From the NCBI RefSeq assembly GCF_009720835.1, contig NZ_WNKZ01000008.1:49284-113283 (forward strand): a stretch of 64,000 nucleotides of DNA, written 5' to 3'. The translations under genes were made by a program, and so were the position numbers. A model generated the notes under the pieces. The model was given only the letters and a program-made list of their open reading frames with translations. It made no database searches and was not told the DNA's origin. How positions within the stretch are numbered: the stretch's first letter is position 1; every line of letters begins with the position of its first letter. This document shows positions 28,006 through 38,439 of the stretch, piece by piece. This DNA is from Pseudoduganella buxea (GTDB lineage Bacteria; Pseudomonadota; Gammaproteobacteria; Burkholderiales; Burkholderiaceae_D).

Positions 28006-28668
28006 TTATTCCAGCGTCCAGACGTATTGCATACTCTGCCAGCCTTCTTGCGGCTTGCCATCGACCGTGGCGGGCTTGAATTTGCAACGGCTGATACCAG
28101 CTACCGCGGCCTTGTCCAGGTCACGGAAGCCACTGGACTTCAGAATCTTGGAGTCGGCGACGCGGCCGTCGACGCCAATCAGGAACTGCAGAGTTACCGT
28201 ACCCGTCTCTTCGTTACGCAGAGAAGACTTTGGCCATTCCGGTTTCTGGCAAGTGTTGAAGTCGACCACTGCGGCGGTGCGGACTGCCTGTGCCGGCGGT
28301 GCTGGCGGCGCTGGCGGAGCCGGCGGTGCTGGCGGGGTCAACTGATTCGTTGCCGGCTTCACGTTGGTCGCGTTGGCGATCACGTTCTGCTGTGGTGGCG
28401 GTTGCTGTACGTTCACTTCGACCGGAGGAATGAATGGCGGCGGTGGAGCCTTCATTTCTGGCGGTGGAGGTGGCGGTGGCAACTCCTTTGGTGGAGGGGG
28501 TGCAACCTCCTCGATGATCTTGGTCTCAACCGGTTCGACCATCTTCGTGATCATGCGTTTGCCCAAGCCCGACACGATCCCGTAAGCAGCCACCACGTGC
28601 AAGGCCACAACCACGACGATGCCGGTGTAGTTTTTCTTGCCGCCCTTCCCGTTATCACTAAAATTCAT
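28006..28668 (-). CDS. tonB: TonB energy transducer
   Basis: Links ExbBD to outer-membrane receptors such as the two in this window. About 220 residues from the ATG at 28668; an in-frame TTG lies 15 bases upstream. One N-terminal helix (YTGIVVVVALHVVAAYGIV) carries the TonB-type membrane His; then come a long Pro/Glu/Lys linker (PPPPKELPPPPPPPEMK, then PAPPAPPAPPAPPA) and a C-terminal TonB domain (GTVTLQFLIGVDGRVADSKIL ... MQYVWTLE). First gene of the tonB-exbB-exbD1-exbD2 operon. The tandem PAP codons produce a short GC-rich repeat at 28295-28340. Confidence 0.95.
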   Translation of the reverse strand: MNFSDNGKGGKKNYTGIVVVVALHVVAAYGIVSGLGKRMITKMVEPVETKIIEEVAPPPPKELPPPPPPPEMKAPPPPFIPPVEVNVQQPPPQQNVIANATNVKPATNQLTPPAPPAPPAPPAPPAQAVRTAAVVDFNTCQKPEWPKSSLRNEETGTVTLQFLIGVDGRVADSKILKSSGFRDLDKAAVAGISRCKFKPATVDGKPQEGWQSMQYVWTLE

Positions 28669-29120
28669 GCCTGCTTTCTCCAATACCTACTCTACTTGAA
28701 CCCCCAAAATGGCGACACAAAGCTACAGCCGCACCCGGGACGTCGGCGAATTATACATACGAATTCTTCATTTTACATAGAATTTTGATCTCCAAAATCC
28801 GGTTAAATTTCATGCCTTTAGTGCACGTTCCGAAAGCTTCCGCGCACCATTCTGGCGCACCCGATTGTGCCCCGTAAAACGTCTATGAAGACACCATTTT
28901 GCGCATATCGATAGTTTTCTGACGAGCTGAAAAACAGAATATTCTGCGTTAAAATGGGTGTTCAAATGGCATAAAATTCGGCCAACTCTATTTCTCCGAA
29001 GTAATCGCCTGAATGAGTCGAACTGCCGATGAAGTATATGCAAAATCCATGCGCACGGGCGCTCCGATCGTATTTTTTCATCAAGTTTGAAAGTTCACTA
29101 CATCTTTTGGAGGGGGTGTT

Positions 29121-29162
29121 GGCCTGACCGCCCGTGAAGAACGGCACTGTTCTGGTCAGGCC
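29121..29162. other. Nested inverted repeat in the tonB upstream region
   Basis: Outer 9-bp arms GGCCTGACC (29121-29129) and GGTCAGGCC (29154-29162) enclose an inner AGAAC/GTTCT hairpin adjoining the right arm. It is about 450 bases upstream of tonB and 170 bases past the spoVR stop. Role unknown. Confidence 0.5.
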
Positions 29163-29280
29163 GGTGATCGTTTTAGGAGAAATTGTCGTTACCGGAAGGC
29201 ATCTGCCTTATAACTGACCCGGTTTCGCGCCGTCATAGTGCGTCGATGGCGCATTGGCCGGATGGGAGCGGCAAAAAGGC

Positions 29281-29314
29281 AAAGGGCGCCCGGGGTGGAC
29301 CCGGGCGCCCTTTT
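29281..29314. terminator. Probable terminator of the prkA-yeaH-spoVR operon
   Basis: Fourteen-base-pair stem AAAGGGCGCCCGGG (29281-29294) and CCCGGGCGCCCTTT (29300-29313), loop GTGGA. The minus-strand exit is T-rich (TTTGCCTTTTTG) and the plus-strand exit is TTTTCTT, so it may act in both directions. Confidence 0.8.
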
Positions 29315-29331
29315 CTTGCAAGGCCAGATGG

Positions 29332-30873
29332 TCAGATCAAGCGACCCCGCTTCTCCCGCTTGCACTCGAGAGTGCTGATCAGCTTGCCTTCGGTGGACAC
29401 GGTATCCAGGTGCACATCGAAGCCCCACAGCCGCGCCACGTGCTTCAGCACTTCGTGGGCCTGCTGGTTCAGCGGACGGCGGTTGTACTGCGTGTGGCGC
29501 AAGGTGAGGGCGCGGTCGTCGCGGGTGTTGACGGACCAGACCTGGATATTCGGCTCGCGGTTGCCCAGGTTGTACTGGTCGGCCAGCTGCTGGCGCACGT
29601 AGCGGTAGCCCATCTCGTCATGGATGGCCGACACGTTCAGCTTCTCGTTCTTGTCGTCGTCCAGCACGGCAAAGAAGTGGAACTCGCGGATCAGGCGGGG
29701 CGACAGGTATTGGGCGATGAAGCTTTCGTCCTTGAAATTGCGCATCGCGAAGTCGAGCGTCTTGCGCCAGTCGCTGCCGGCGATGTCGGGGAACCATTCG
29801 CGATCCTCGGCTGTCGGGTTCTCGCAGATGCGGCGGATGTCCGTCATCATCGCGAAGCCCAGCGCGTACGGATTGATGCCGTTGTAGTAGGGACTGTGGA
29901 CGGGCGGCTGGTAGACGACGTTCGTATGGCTCTTCAGGAACTCCATCATGAAGCCGTCGCCGATGACCCCTTCGTCGTACAGCTGGTTCAGGATCGTGTA
30001 GTGCCAGAACGTGGCCCAGCCTTCGTTCATCACCTGGGTCTGCCGCTGCGGGTAGAAGTACTGCGAGATCTTGCGCACGATACGCACCAGTTCGCGCTGC
30101 CAGGGCTCCAGCAGGGGCGCGTACTTCTCGATAAAGTACAGCAGGTTTTCCTCGGGTTCGGGCGGGAAGCGCACGGGCGCCTGCGTGACGGCTTCTTCCT
30201 CGTCGCGCCGGGGCAAGGTGCGCCACAGCTCGTTGACCTGCGACTGCAGATACGTTTCCCTTTCCTTCTGGCGCTGCTGCTCCTGCGCCAAGGACAGCTT
30301 GGCCGGCCGCTTGTAGCGGTCGACGCCATAGTTCTGGATGGCGTGGCAGGAATCGAGCAGCAGTTCCACCGCGTCGATGCCATGGCGCTGCTCGCACTCG
30401 GCGATATAGTTCTTCGCGAACACCATGTAGTCGACGATGGCTTCCGCGTCCGTCCACGTGCGGAACAGGTAATTGCCCTTGAAGAAGGAGTTGTGGCCGT
30501 ACGCGGCGTGGGCGATGACGAGCGCCTGCATCGTCAGGCTGTTCTCTTCCATCAGGTAGGCGATGCACGGGTTCGAGTTGATGACGATCTCGTACGCCAG
30601 GCCCATCTGGCCGCGGCGGTAGCCCTTCTCGGTGGCGAGGAAGTGCTTGCCGAAGGACCAGTGGTTGTACGACACGGGCATGCCGACGGACGTGTAGGCG
30701 TCCATCATCTGCTCGGCCGTGATGATTTCCAGCTGGTTCGGATACGTGTCGAGCCCGAAGCCCTGGGCGACACGGCGGATTTCCTCATGCGCCTGTTCGA
30801 TCAGCTCGAACGTCCATTCCGACTGCTCCGGCAGCGCGCGCGGGTGGGGTGGTCGCTTCGTCATCTGGTTCAT
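29332..30873 (-). CDS. ycgB: SpoVR-family protein (YcgB)
   Basis: 513 residues of the SpoVR family, found in spore formers but also widely in proteobacteria, where the gene (ycgB) is linked to prkA and yeaH. Family-typical stretches are VSYNHWSFGKHF, GLAYEIVINSNPCIAYLMEENS, HAAYGHNSFFKGNYLF, VMNEGWATFWHYTI and NPYALGFAMMTDI. The many His, Glu and Asn residues suggest a metal-dependent fold, but no activity is firmly known. The start overlaps the yeaH stop by four bases. Third gene of a stress/stationary-phase operon. Confidence 0.95.
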   Translation of the reverse strand: MNQMTKRPPHPRALPEQSEWTFELIEQAHEEIRRVAQGFGLDTYPNQLEIITAEQMMDAYTSVGMPVSYNHWSFGKHFLATEKGYRRGQMGLAYEIVINSNPCIAYLMEENSLTMQALVIAHAAYGHNSFFKGNYLFRTWTDAEAIVDYMVFAKNYIAECEQRHGIDAVELLLDSCHAIQNYGVDRYKRPAKLSLAQEQQRQKERETYLQSQVNELWRTLPRRDEEEAVTQAPVRFPPEPEENLLYFIEKYAPLLEPWQRELVRIVRKISQYFYPQRQTQVMNEGWATFWHYTILNQLYDEGVIGDGFMMEFLKSHTNVVYQPPVHSPYYNGINPYALGFAMMTDIRRICENPTAEDREWFPDIAGSDWRKTLDFAMRNFKDESFIAQYLSPRLIREFHFFAVLDDDKNEKLNVSAIHDEMGYRYVRQQLADQYNLGNREPNIQVWSVNTRDDRALTLRHTQYNRRPLNQQAHEVLKHVARLWGFDVHLDTVSTEGKLISTLECKREKRGRLI

Positions 30874-32138
30874 TTTGGCTGCTTCTTGAACAGTTCGCGG
30901 AATACCGGATAGATATCGGCCGGCGTGACAATTTTCTGCATGGCGAAGTGGCGGTGGTGGTCAGGCACCTGGGCGTATTGCTCCCACAGGTTCTGCGGCG
31001 GCCCATCCGTAATCTCGACATAGGTGTAGTACTGCACCTTCGGCATGATGGTATTGGTCAGCAGCTGGCGGCACAGCACGGAGTCGTTGTCCCAGTTGTC
31101 GCCGTCCGAGGCCTGGGCCACGTAGCTGTTCCACTGGCCGGCGCCGTAGCGCTCGTCGATGATCTTGTTCAGCAGGTTCAGTGCCGACGACACGACGGTA
31201 CCGCCCGATTCGCGCGAGTGGAAGAATTCATGCTCGTCCACTTCGGCCGCCGCCGTGTGGTGGCGGATGAAGACGACGTCGATCTTGTCGTACACCCGTT
31301 TCAGGAACAGGTACAGCAGGATGAAGAAGCGCTTGGCCGTGTCCTTGCGCTGCTCGTCCATCGAACCGGACACGTCCATGATGCAGAACATGACGGCCTG
31401 CGTCATCGGTTTCGGCACCTTGATGCGGTTGCTGTAGCGCAGGTCGAACGGGTCGATGAAGGGAATCGCCAGCAGGCGCGTATGCAGGTGGTGGATCAGC
31501 TTCTTCAGCTCGACGACACGGGGTGCATCGAGCGGGGCACCATCCAGCAGCAGCGTTTCCAGTTCCAGCTCGGCCTCGGCCAGCTGGCGGCGCGACGGCC
31601 CGCCGACGGCGATGCGCCGGCCCAGTGCGCCGCGTAGCGAACGCAGCACGTGGATATTCGACGGCGTGCCGGACACCGTATAGCCGGCACGCTGGGTCTT
31701 GAAATCGGTGGTGGCGGTCAGTTGGGTCTTGACGAGGTTGGGCAGCTCCAGGTCCTCGAAGAAGTAGTTCATGAACTCTTCGCGCGACAGTTCGAAGATG
31801 AAGTCATCCTCGGTGGTCTGGTCGCTGTTGCCGGCCTTGCCGCGCCCGGCGCCGCCGCCGCCCTTGGGGCGGGCGATCTGGTCGCCTTTCTGGTATTCCT
31901 GGTTGCCCGGGTTGACCACTTCCCACACGCCGCCGTGGGCGTGCCCGAAGCTGGGCTCGTTCACATCCTTGACGGGTATGGATACTTTTTCGCCATTTTC
32001 GATATCGGTAATCGAACGACCCTTGATGGCGCGCCCGACGGCGTCCTTGATCTGGCTCTTGTAGCGCCGCAAGAAGCGCTCGCGGTTGACCGCGGATTTG
32101 TTCTTGCCTTGCAAACGACGGTCGATGAGGTAAGTCAA
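30870..32138 (-). CDS. yeaH: YeaH/DUF444 family protein
   Basis: 422 residues; the N-terminus (DRRLQGKNKSAVNRERFLRRYKSQIKDAV) and a C-terminal von Willebrand A-like domain with a MIDAS motif (FCIMDVSGSMDE) identify the DUF444 family. A Gly/Lys-rich linker (ARPKGGGGAGRGKAG) lies between. In E. coli yeaH is cotranscribed with the kinase gene yeaG and responds to nitrogen starvation and other stresses; here it lies between prkA and spoVR. The MIDAS serines and aspartate are intact. The molecular function is unknown. Confidence 0.95.
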   Translation of the reverse strand: MTYLIDRRLQGKNKSAVNRERFLRRYKSQIKDAVGRAIKGRSITDIENGEKVSIPVKDVNEPSFGHAHGGVWEVVNPGNQEYQKGDQIARPKGGGGAGRGKAGNSDQTTEDDFIFELSREEFMNYFFEDLELPNLVKTQLTATTDFKTQRAGYTVSGTPSNIHVLRSLRGALGRRIAVGGPSRRQLAEAELELETLLLDGAPLDAPRVVELKKLIHHLHTRLLAIPFIDPFDLRYSNRIKVPKPMTQAVMFCIMDVSGSMDEQRKDTAKRFFILLYLFLKRVYDKIDVVFIRHHTAAAEVDEHEFFHSRESGGTVVSSALNLLNKIIDERYGAGQWNSYVAQASDGDNWDNDSVLCRQLLTNTIMPKVQYYTYVEITDGPPQNLWEQYAQVPDHHRHFAMQKIVTPADIYPVFRELFKKQPK

Positions 32139-32227
32139 AAGGAACCTCCTGCAACTGCATTGAGTCCGGCGAAGCGCCAGCGCGACCGGGGCCGCACTGG
32201 CTTTGGCTTATTATCGCACCGCCGGCG

Positions 32228-34150
32228 TTACGACGACTTCCGCACGCGCAGATACCACTCGCACAGCAGGCGGACCTGCTTGGCCGTGTAGCCTTTTTCC
32301 ACCATGCGGGCGACAAAGTCCGCATGCTTGTTGGCGTCCTCGGCGCTGGCCTTGGCGTTAAACGAGATCACCGGCAACAGTTCTTCCGTATTCGAGAACA
32401 TCTTCTTCTCGATCACGGTGCGGAATTTCTCGTAGCTGGTCCAGGCCGGATTCTTGCCGCCGTTGTTGGCGCGGGCACGCAGGCCGAAGTTGACGATCTC
32501 GTTGCGGAAATCCTTCGGATTGCTGATGCCGGCCGGCTTCTCGATCTTCTCCAGCTCGCTGTTCAGCGACTCGCGGTCGAAGCTCTCGCCCGTATCCGGA
32601 TCGCGGTATTCCTGGTCCTGGATCCAGAAGTCGGCGAACGTGACGTAGCGGTCGAAGATGTTCTGGCCATACTCGGAATAGCTTTCCAGGTAGGCCGTCT
32701 GGATCTCCTTGCCGATGAAGTCGACATAGCGCTGCGCCAGGTGCTCCTTGATATACGAGAAGTACTTCTGTTCCGTCTCCGGCGGGAACTGCTCGCGTTC
32801 GACCTGCTGCTCCAGCACGTACAGCAGGTGCACGGGATTGGCGGCCACTTCGGTCGAATCGAAGTTGAACACCTTCGACAGGATCTTGAACGCGAAGCGG
32901 GTCGACAGGCCGTTCATGCCTTCGTCCACGCCGGCGTAGTCGACATACTCGTGGATCGACTTGGCCTTCGGGTCGGTGTCCTTCAGGTTCTCGCCATCGT
33001 AGACCAGCATCTTCGAGAAGATCGACGAGTTCTCCGGCTCCTTCAGGCGCGACAGGATGGCGAACTGCGACATCATGCGCAGGGTGCCGGGCGCGCACGG
33101 CGCTTCGGCCAGCGAGGAATTGCGCAGCAGCTTGTCGTAGATCTTGATCTCGTCGGACACGCGCAGGCAGTACGGTACCTTGACGATATAGATCCGGTCG
33201 AGGAAGGCCTCGTTGTTGCGGTTGTTGCGGAAGCTCTTCCACTCCGACTCGTTCGAGTGGGCCAGCACGATGCCGTCGAAGGGAATCGCGCCGAAGCCCT
33301 CGGTGCCCTTGTAGTTGCCTTCCTGCGTGGCCGTCAGCAGCGGGTGCAGCACCTTGATGGGCGCCTTGAACATCTCGACGAATTCCATCAGGCCCTGGTT
33401 GGCCAGGCACAGGCCGCCGGAATAGCTGTACGCGTCCGGGTCGTCCTGGGCATAGTCTTCCAGCTTGCGGATATCGACCTTGCCCACCAGCGAGGAGATG
33501 TCCTGGTTGTTCTCGTCGCCCGGTTCGGTCTTGCTGATGGCGACCTGCTTCAGGATCGACGGGTAGCGCTTGACGACGCGGAACTGGTTGATGTCGCCGT
33601 TGAACTCATGCAGGCGCTTGACGGCCCACGGGCTGGGAATGCTGCGCAGGTAGCGGCGCGGGATGCCGTAGTCCTCTTCCAGGATGACGCCGTCTTCCTG
33701 TTCGTTGAACAGGCCCAGCGGCGACTCGTTGACGGGCGAACCCTTGATGCAGTAGAACGGCACCAGCTCCATCAGCGACTTGAGTTTTTCCGCGATCGAC
33801 GACTTGCCGCCGCCCACGGGTCCCAGCAGGTAAAGGATCTGCTTGCGCTCCTCCAGGCCTTGCGCCGCGTGGCGGAAGTAGGAGACCACCTGCTCGATCA
33901 CTTCCTCCATGCCGTAGAACTCGCGGAAGGCGGGATAGATCTTGATGACCTTGTTGGCGAAGATGCGGGACAGCCTGGTGTCGTTGCGCGTATCGACCAG
34001 GGTCGGCTCACCGATGGCGGCCAGCATCCGTTCGGCCGCCGACGCGTACGTCAGGTGATCCTTCTTGCAAAGCTGAAGATATTCGGAAAGAGACATCTCT
34101 TCTTCCCGGGTGCGCTCGTACCGTGCTGCGTAGTTGTCAAAGATGGTCAT
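32228..34150 (-). CDS. prkA: PrkA/YeaG AAA-type serine protein kinase
   Basis: 640 residues from the ATG at 34150, which has AGAGGA seven bases upstream (a second ATG two codons earlier is less well spaced). The N-terminal AAA-like PrkA domain has a P-loop (LLGPVGGGKSSIAEKL, about residue 108), and the C-terminal domain resembles a kinase fold (PrkA C-terminal, from about 400). In enterobacteria YeaG is a Ser/Thr kinase active under nitrogen starvation. It leads the prkA-yeaH-spoVR operon; an 89-base gap separates it from yeaH. Confidence 0.95.
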   Translation of the reverse strand: MTIFDNYAARYERTREEEMSLSEYLQLCKKDHLTYASAAERMLAAIGEPTLVDTRNDTRLSRIFANKVIKIYPAFREFYGMEEVIEQVVSYFRHAAQGLEERKQILYLLGPVGGGKSSIAEKLKSLMELVPFYCIKGSPVNESPLGLFNEQEDGVILEEDYGIPRRYLRSIPSPWAVKRLHEFNGDINQFRVVKRYPSILKQVAISKTEPGDENNQDISSLVGKVDIRKLEDYAQDDPDAYSYSGGLCLANQGLMEFVEMFKAPIKVLHPLLTATQEGNYKGTEGFGAIPFDGIVLAHSNESEWKSFRNNRNNEAFLDRIYIVKVPYCLRVSDEIKIYDKLLRNSSLAEAPCAPGTLRMMSQFAILSRLKEPENSSIFSKMLVYDGENLKDTDPKAKSIHEYVDYAGVDEGMNGLSTRFAFKILSKVFNFDSTEVAANPVHLLYVLEQQVEREQFPPETEQKYFSYIKEHLAQRYVDFIGKEIQTAYLESYSEYGQNIFDRYVTFADFWIQDQEYRDPDTGESFDRESLNSELEKIEKPAGISNPKDFRNEIVNFGLRARANNGGKNPAWTSYEKFRTVIEKKMFSNTEELLPVISFNAKASAEDANKHADFVARMVEKGYTAKQVRLLCEWYLRVRKSS

Positions 34151-35809
<1,659 letters not shown>

Positions 35810-35827
35810 CACGAGTCTGAACCGCCC

Positions 35828-38359
35828 ATGTTCCTCCAAGCCCTGAGAATGACGGCGCGCGACTGGCGCGCCGGCCAGCTGCGTTTCCTGCTCGTCGCGC
35901 TGATCGTCGCGGTCGCCGCGCTGTCGGCGGCCGGCTTCTTCATCGACCGGCTGCGCGCGGGCCTGAACCGCGATGCCCACCAGCTGCTGGGGGCGGACAT
36001 GGTGATCGCCAGCGACGCACCGATCCGTCCGGCCTGGCGCGAAGAGGCCAGCCGGCGCGGCCTGCTGCAGGCCGAGACGGCCGTTTTTCCCAGCATGGCG
36101 CAGGCGGGCGAGGGTGACAATGCCCAGTCGGTGCTGGCCTCGCTGAAAGCCGTCACGCCCGCCTACCCGCTGCGCGGCAGGGTCAAGGTCACGCTCGACG
36201 CCGGCCAGGCCGCCGACAGCATCGGCACGCCGGCCGCGCAGATTCCCGCGCCCGGCACCGTGTGGCTCGATGCGGCCCTGATGGGCGCGCTGAAGACGCA
36301 GGTGGGCGCGCCACTGCGCCTGGGCGACCGCACGTTCCGCATCGCCCAGCTGATCGCGGCCGAGCCGGATCGCGGCACGGGCTTCGTCAACTTCGCGCCC
36401 CGCGTCATGTTGCGCTTCGACGAACTGGCGTCGACGGGCCTGGTGCAGGTGGGCTCGCGCGTCACGTACCGCCTGCTGGTGGCGGGGCAGGGCAAGGCGG
36501 GCCAGGAAGCCGTGGATGGCTATGGCGACTGGCTGCGCGCGCAGATCAAGGCCGGCACGGCGCGCGGCGTGCGCATCGATTCGCTGCAGGACGGCCGTCC
36601 GGAAATGCGCTCGACCCTGGAACGGGCCGACCGCTTCCTGTCGCTCGTGGGCCTGCTGTCGGCACTGCTGGCGGCCGTGGCCGTGGCAATGGCGGCGCGC
36701 CGCTTCATGATGCGCCACCTGGATGCCTGCGCCATGCTGCGCTGCCTGGGCCTGACTCAGAACCAGGTGACGGTGCTGTACCTGACGGAATTCCTGCTGG
36801 TGGGCCTGGCCGGCAGCGTGCTGGGCGTGCTGGTGGGCTTTGCCAGCCACTACATCCTGCTGCAGATGCTGGGCAGCCTGGTGCCTGTGTCGCTGCCGGC
36901 CGCCACCTTCGCGCCCGCGCTGCAGGGCCTGGCCGTCGGCATGCTGCTGCTGGCCGGTTTTGCCTTGCCGCCCGTGCTGCAACTGCGCAATGTGCCGCAC
37001 AACCGCGTGATCCGGCGCGAGCAGGGCGCGCCGCAGCCGATGGCGCTGGCCACCTATGGCCTGGGCCTGGGCGCCTTCGGCTTACTGCTGCTGTGGCAGG
37101 CCGGCGACCTGACCCTGGCCGCGTCGACGGCGCTGGGCTTCCTGGCCGCCTTCGGCCTGTTCGCGCTGGCCGGCTGGGTGGGTTTGCGGGTGCTCAAGCG
37201 CGTGCGCGGCAGCATCAATCACCAGGCGTGGCGTTTCGCCGTCACGTCGCTGCAGCGCCGTCCCGGCGCCACCATCGTGCAGGTGGTGTCGCTGGCGCTG
37301 GGCCTGATGGCGCTGCTGCTGCTGACGGTCGTGCGGGGCGACCTGATGAGCGCCTGGCGCAACGCCACGCCGCCCGATGCGCCGAACCATTTCGTCATCA
37401 ATATCCAGCCGGACCAGAAGGACGAGATCGGCCAGCGCCTGAAGGCAGGCGGCGCGCTCGAGGCGCCCCTGTATCCGATGATCCGCGGCCGGCTGACGGC
37501 CGTCAACGGCAAGCCCGTCACCTCCGCCACCTACACGGACGAACGGGCACGCGGCCTGGCCGAACGGGAATTCAACCTGTCGACGATGGCCACCATGCCG
37601 GCGCAGAACGTCGTCGTGGCAGGCCGCTGGTACGAGGACAAGCCCGGCGTGGCCGAAGCCTCCGTCGAGGAAGGCCTTGCCAAGACCCTGAACCTGAAGC
37701 TGGGCGACAGCATGCGCTTCGATATCGCCGGCTCGCCGGTGGAAGCGAAGATCACGAGCTTGCGCAAACTCGAGTGGGGCTCGATGCGGGTCAACTTCTT
37801 CGTCATCATCAACCCGGCCGCCATGGCCGAGACACCGCAGACATGGATCACGGCCTTCCACCTGCCGAAGGCGGCGGCGGCGCTGGCCAATACCCTGTCG
37901 CGCGACTACCCGAACCTGACCGTGGTGGACGTGGGCGGCGTGCTGCGCCAGATCACGTCCGTGCTGGACCAGGTGATCCAGGCCGTCGAGTTCCTGTTCA
38001 CGTTCACCCTGGCCTCCGGCGTGCTGGTGCTGTACGCGGCGCTGATGGGTTCGCAGGACGAGCGCACCCGCGAAGCGGGCCTGCTGCGCGCGCTGGGCGC
38101 CACGCGCCGGCAGTTGTCGCAGGCGCAGCTGATCGAGTTCCTGCTGGTGGGCGCGCTGGCGGGCCTGCTGGCAGCCACGGGTGCGGCTGCGATGGGCTGG
38201 GGCCTGGCCACGTACCAGTTCAAGTTCGAATGGATGTTCAGCCCCGTGGTGTGGCTGGCGGGCTTGGCGGCAGGCGCCCTGTGCGCCATCGCCGGCGGCT
38301 GGCTGGGCCTGCGCAACGTGCTGAACCAGCCGCCGCTGCAGACCCTGCGCGAAGCCTGA
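35828..38359 (+). CDS. YbbP-like ABC transporter permease (FtsX/MacB superfamily)
   Basis: 843-residue inner-membrane permease. One N-terminal helix (FLLVALIVAVAALSAAGFF), a large periplasmic domain (about 45-255), then clusters of helices around 270-430 and 480-500, a second periplasmic domain, and three final helices (the last region is WLAGLAAGALCAIAGGWLGLRNV). The duplicated FtsX-type arrangement and length match the YbbP family of extracytoplasmic lipid/lysophospholipase-linked permeases. YbbP normally works with the ATPase YbbA, but no ATP-binding gene adjoins it here, so its partner must be elsewhere. Starts 18 bases after the adenine deaminase stop, in the same direction. Confidence 0.88.
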   Translation: MFLQALRMTARDWRAGQLRFLLVALIVAVAALSAAGFFIDRLRAGLNRDAHQLLGADMVIASDAPIRPAWREEASRRGLLQAETAVFPSMAQAGEGDNAQSVLASLKAVTPAYPLRGRVKVTLDAGQAADSIGTPAAQIPAPGTVWLDAALMGALKTQVGAPLRLGDRTFRIAQLIAAEPDRGTGFVNFAPRVMLRFDELASTGLVQVGSRVTYRLLVAGQGKAGQEAVDGYGDWLRAQIKAGTARGVRIDSLQDGRPEMRSTLERADRFLSLVGLLSALLAAVAVAMAARRFMMRHLDACAMLRCLGLTQNQVTVLYLTEFLLVGLAGSVLGVLVGFASHYILLQMLGSLVPVSLPAATFAPALQGLAVGMLLLAGFALPPVLQLRNVPHNRVIRREQGAPQPMALATYGLGLGAFGLLLLWQAGDLTLAASTALGFLAAFGLFALAGWVGLRVLKRVRGSINHQAWRFAVTSLQRRPGATIVQVVSLALGLMALLLLTVVRGDLMSAWRNATPPDAPNHFVINIQPDQKDEIGQRLKAGGALEAPLYPMIRGRLTAVNGKPVTSATYTDERARGLAEREFNLSTMATMPAQNVVVAGRWYEDKPGVAEASVEEGLAKTLNLKLGDSMRFDIAGSPVEAKITSLRKLEWGSMRVNFFVIINPAAMAETPQTWITAFHLPKAAAALANTLSRDYPNLTVVDVGGVLRQITSVLDQVIQAVEFLFTFTLASGVLVLYAALMGSQDERTREAGLLRALGATRRQLSQAQLIEFLLVGALAGLLAATGAAAMGWGLATYQFKFEWMFSPVVWLAGLAAGALCAIAGGWLGLRNVLNQPPLQTLREA

Positions 38360-38367
38360 CGGCAATG

Positions 38368-38406
38368 TTGCTGCAAAAATGGGGACAGCCCCCATTTTCT
38401 CGGCAA
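38368..38406. repeat. Dispersed AAAAATGGGG palindrome, copy 3
   Basis: Arms TTGCTGCAAAAATGGGG (38368-38384) and CCCCATTTTCTCGGCAA (38390-38406), loop ACAGC. The stem extends outward through GGCAATG/CATTGCC, so 21 of 24 base pairs can form from 38361 to 38413. It lies between convergent stops. Confidence 0.75.
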
Positions 38407-38416
38407 CATTGCCCTG

Positions 38417-38439
38417 AAACAGGGGACTGTCCCCGGTTT
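38417..38439. repeat. GGGGA-CTG-TCCCC mini-palindrome next to copy 3
   Basis: AAACAGGGGACTGTCCCCGG followed by TTT; core arms GGGGA (38422-38426) and TCCCC (38430-38434). It overlaps the stop codon of the response-regulator gene. It shares the GGGGAC...GTCCCC word with the larger dispersed palindromes. Confidence 0.55.

Larger units (their letters stand above)
28669..29331. other. 663-bp region upstream of tonB
   Basis: No credible gene. The part nearest tonB is clearly AT-rich (28700-28800 and 28900-29100), unlike the rest of the window. It contains a minus-strand -10 candidate TATAAT at 28750-28755 (plus-strand ATTATA), about 75 bases before tonB, with no good -35. A nested inverted repeat lies at 29121-29162 and the spoVR terminator at 29281-29314. 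No clear Fur box was seen. Confidence 0.6.

Noticed and set aside
28700..28800. Fur box ahead of tonB
   Set aside because: The AT-rich sequence lacks a convincing GATAAT array; only a -10-like TATAAT was accepted as a candidate.
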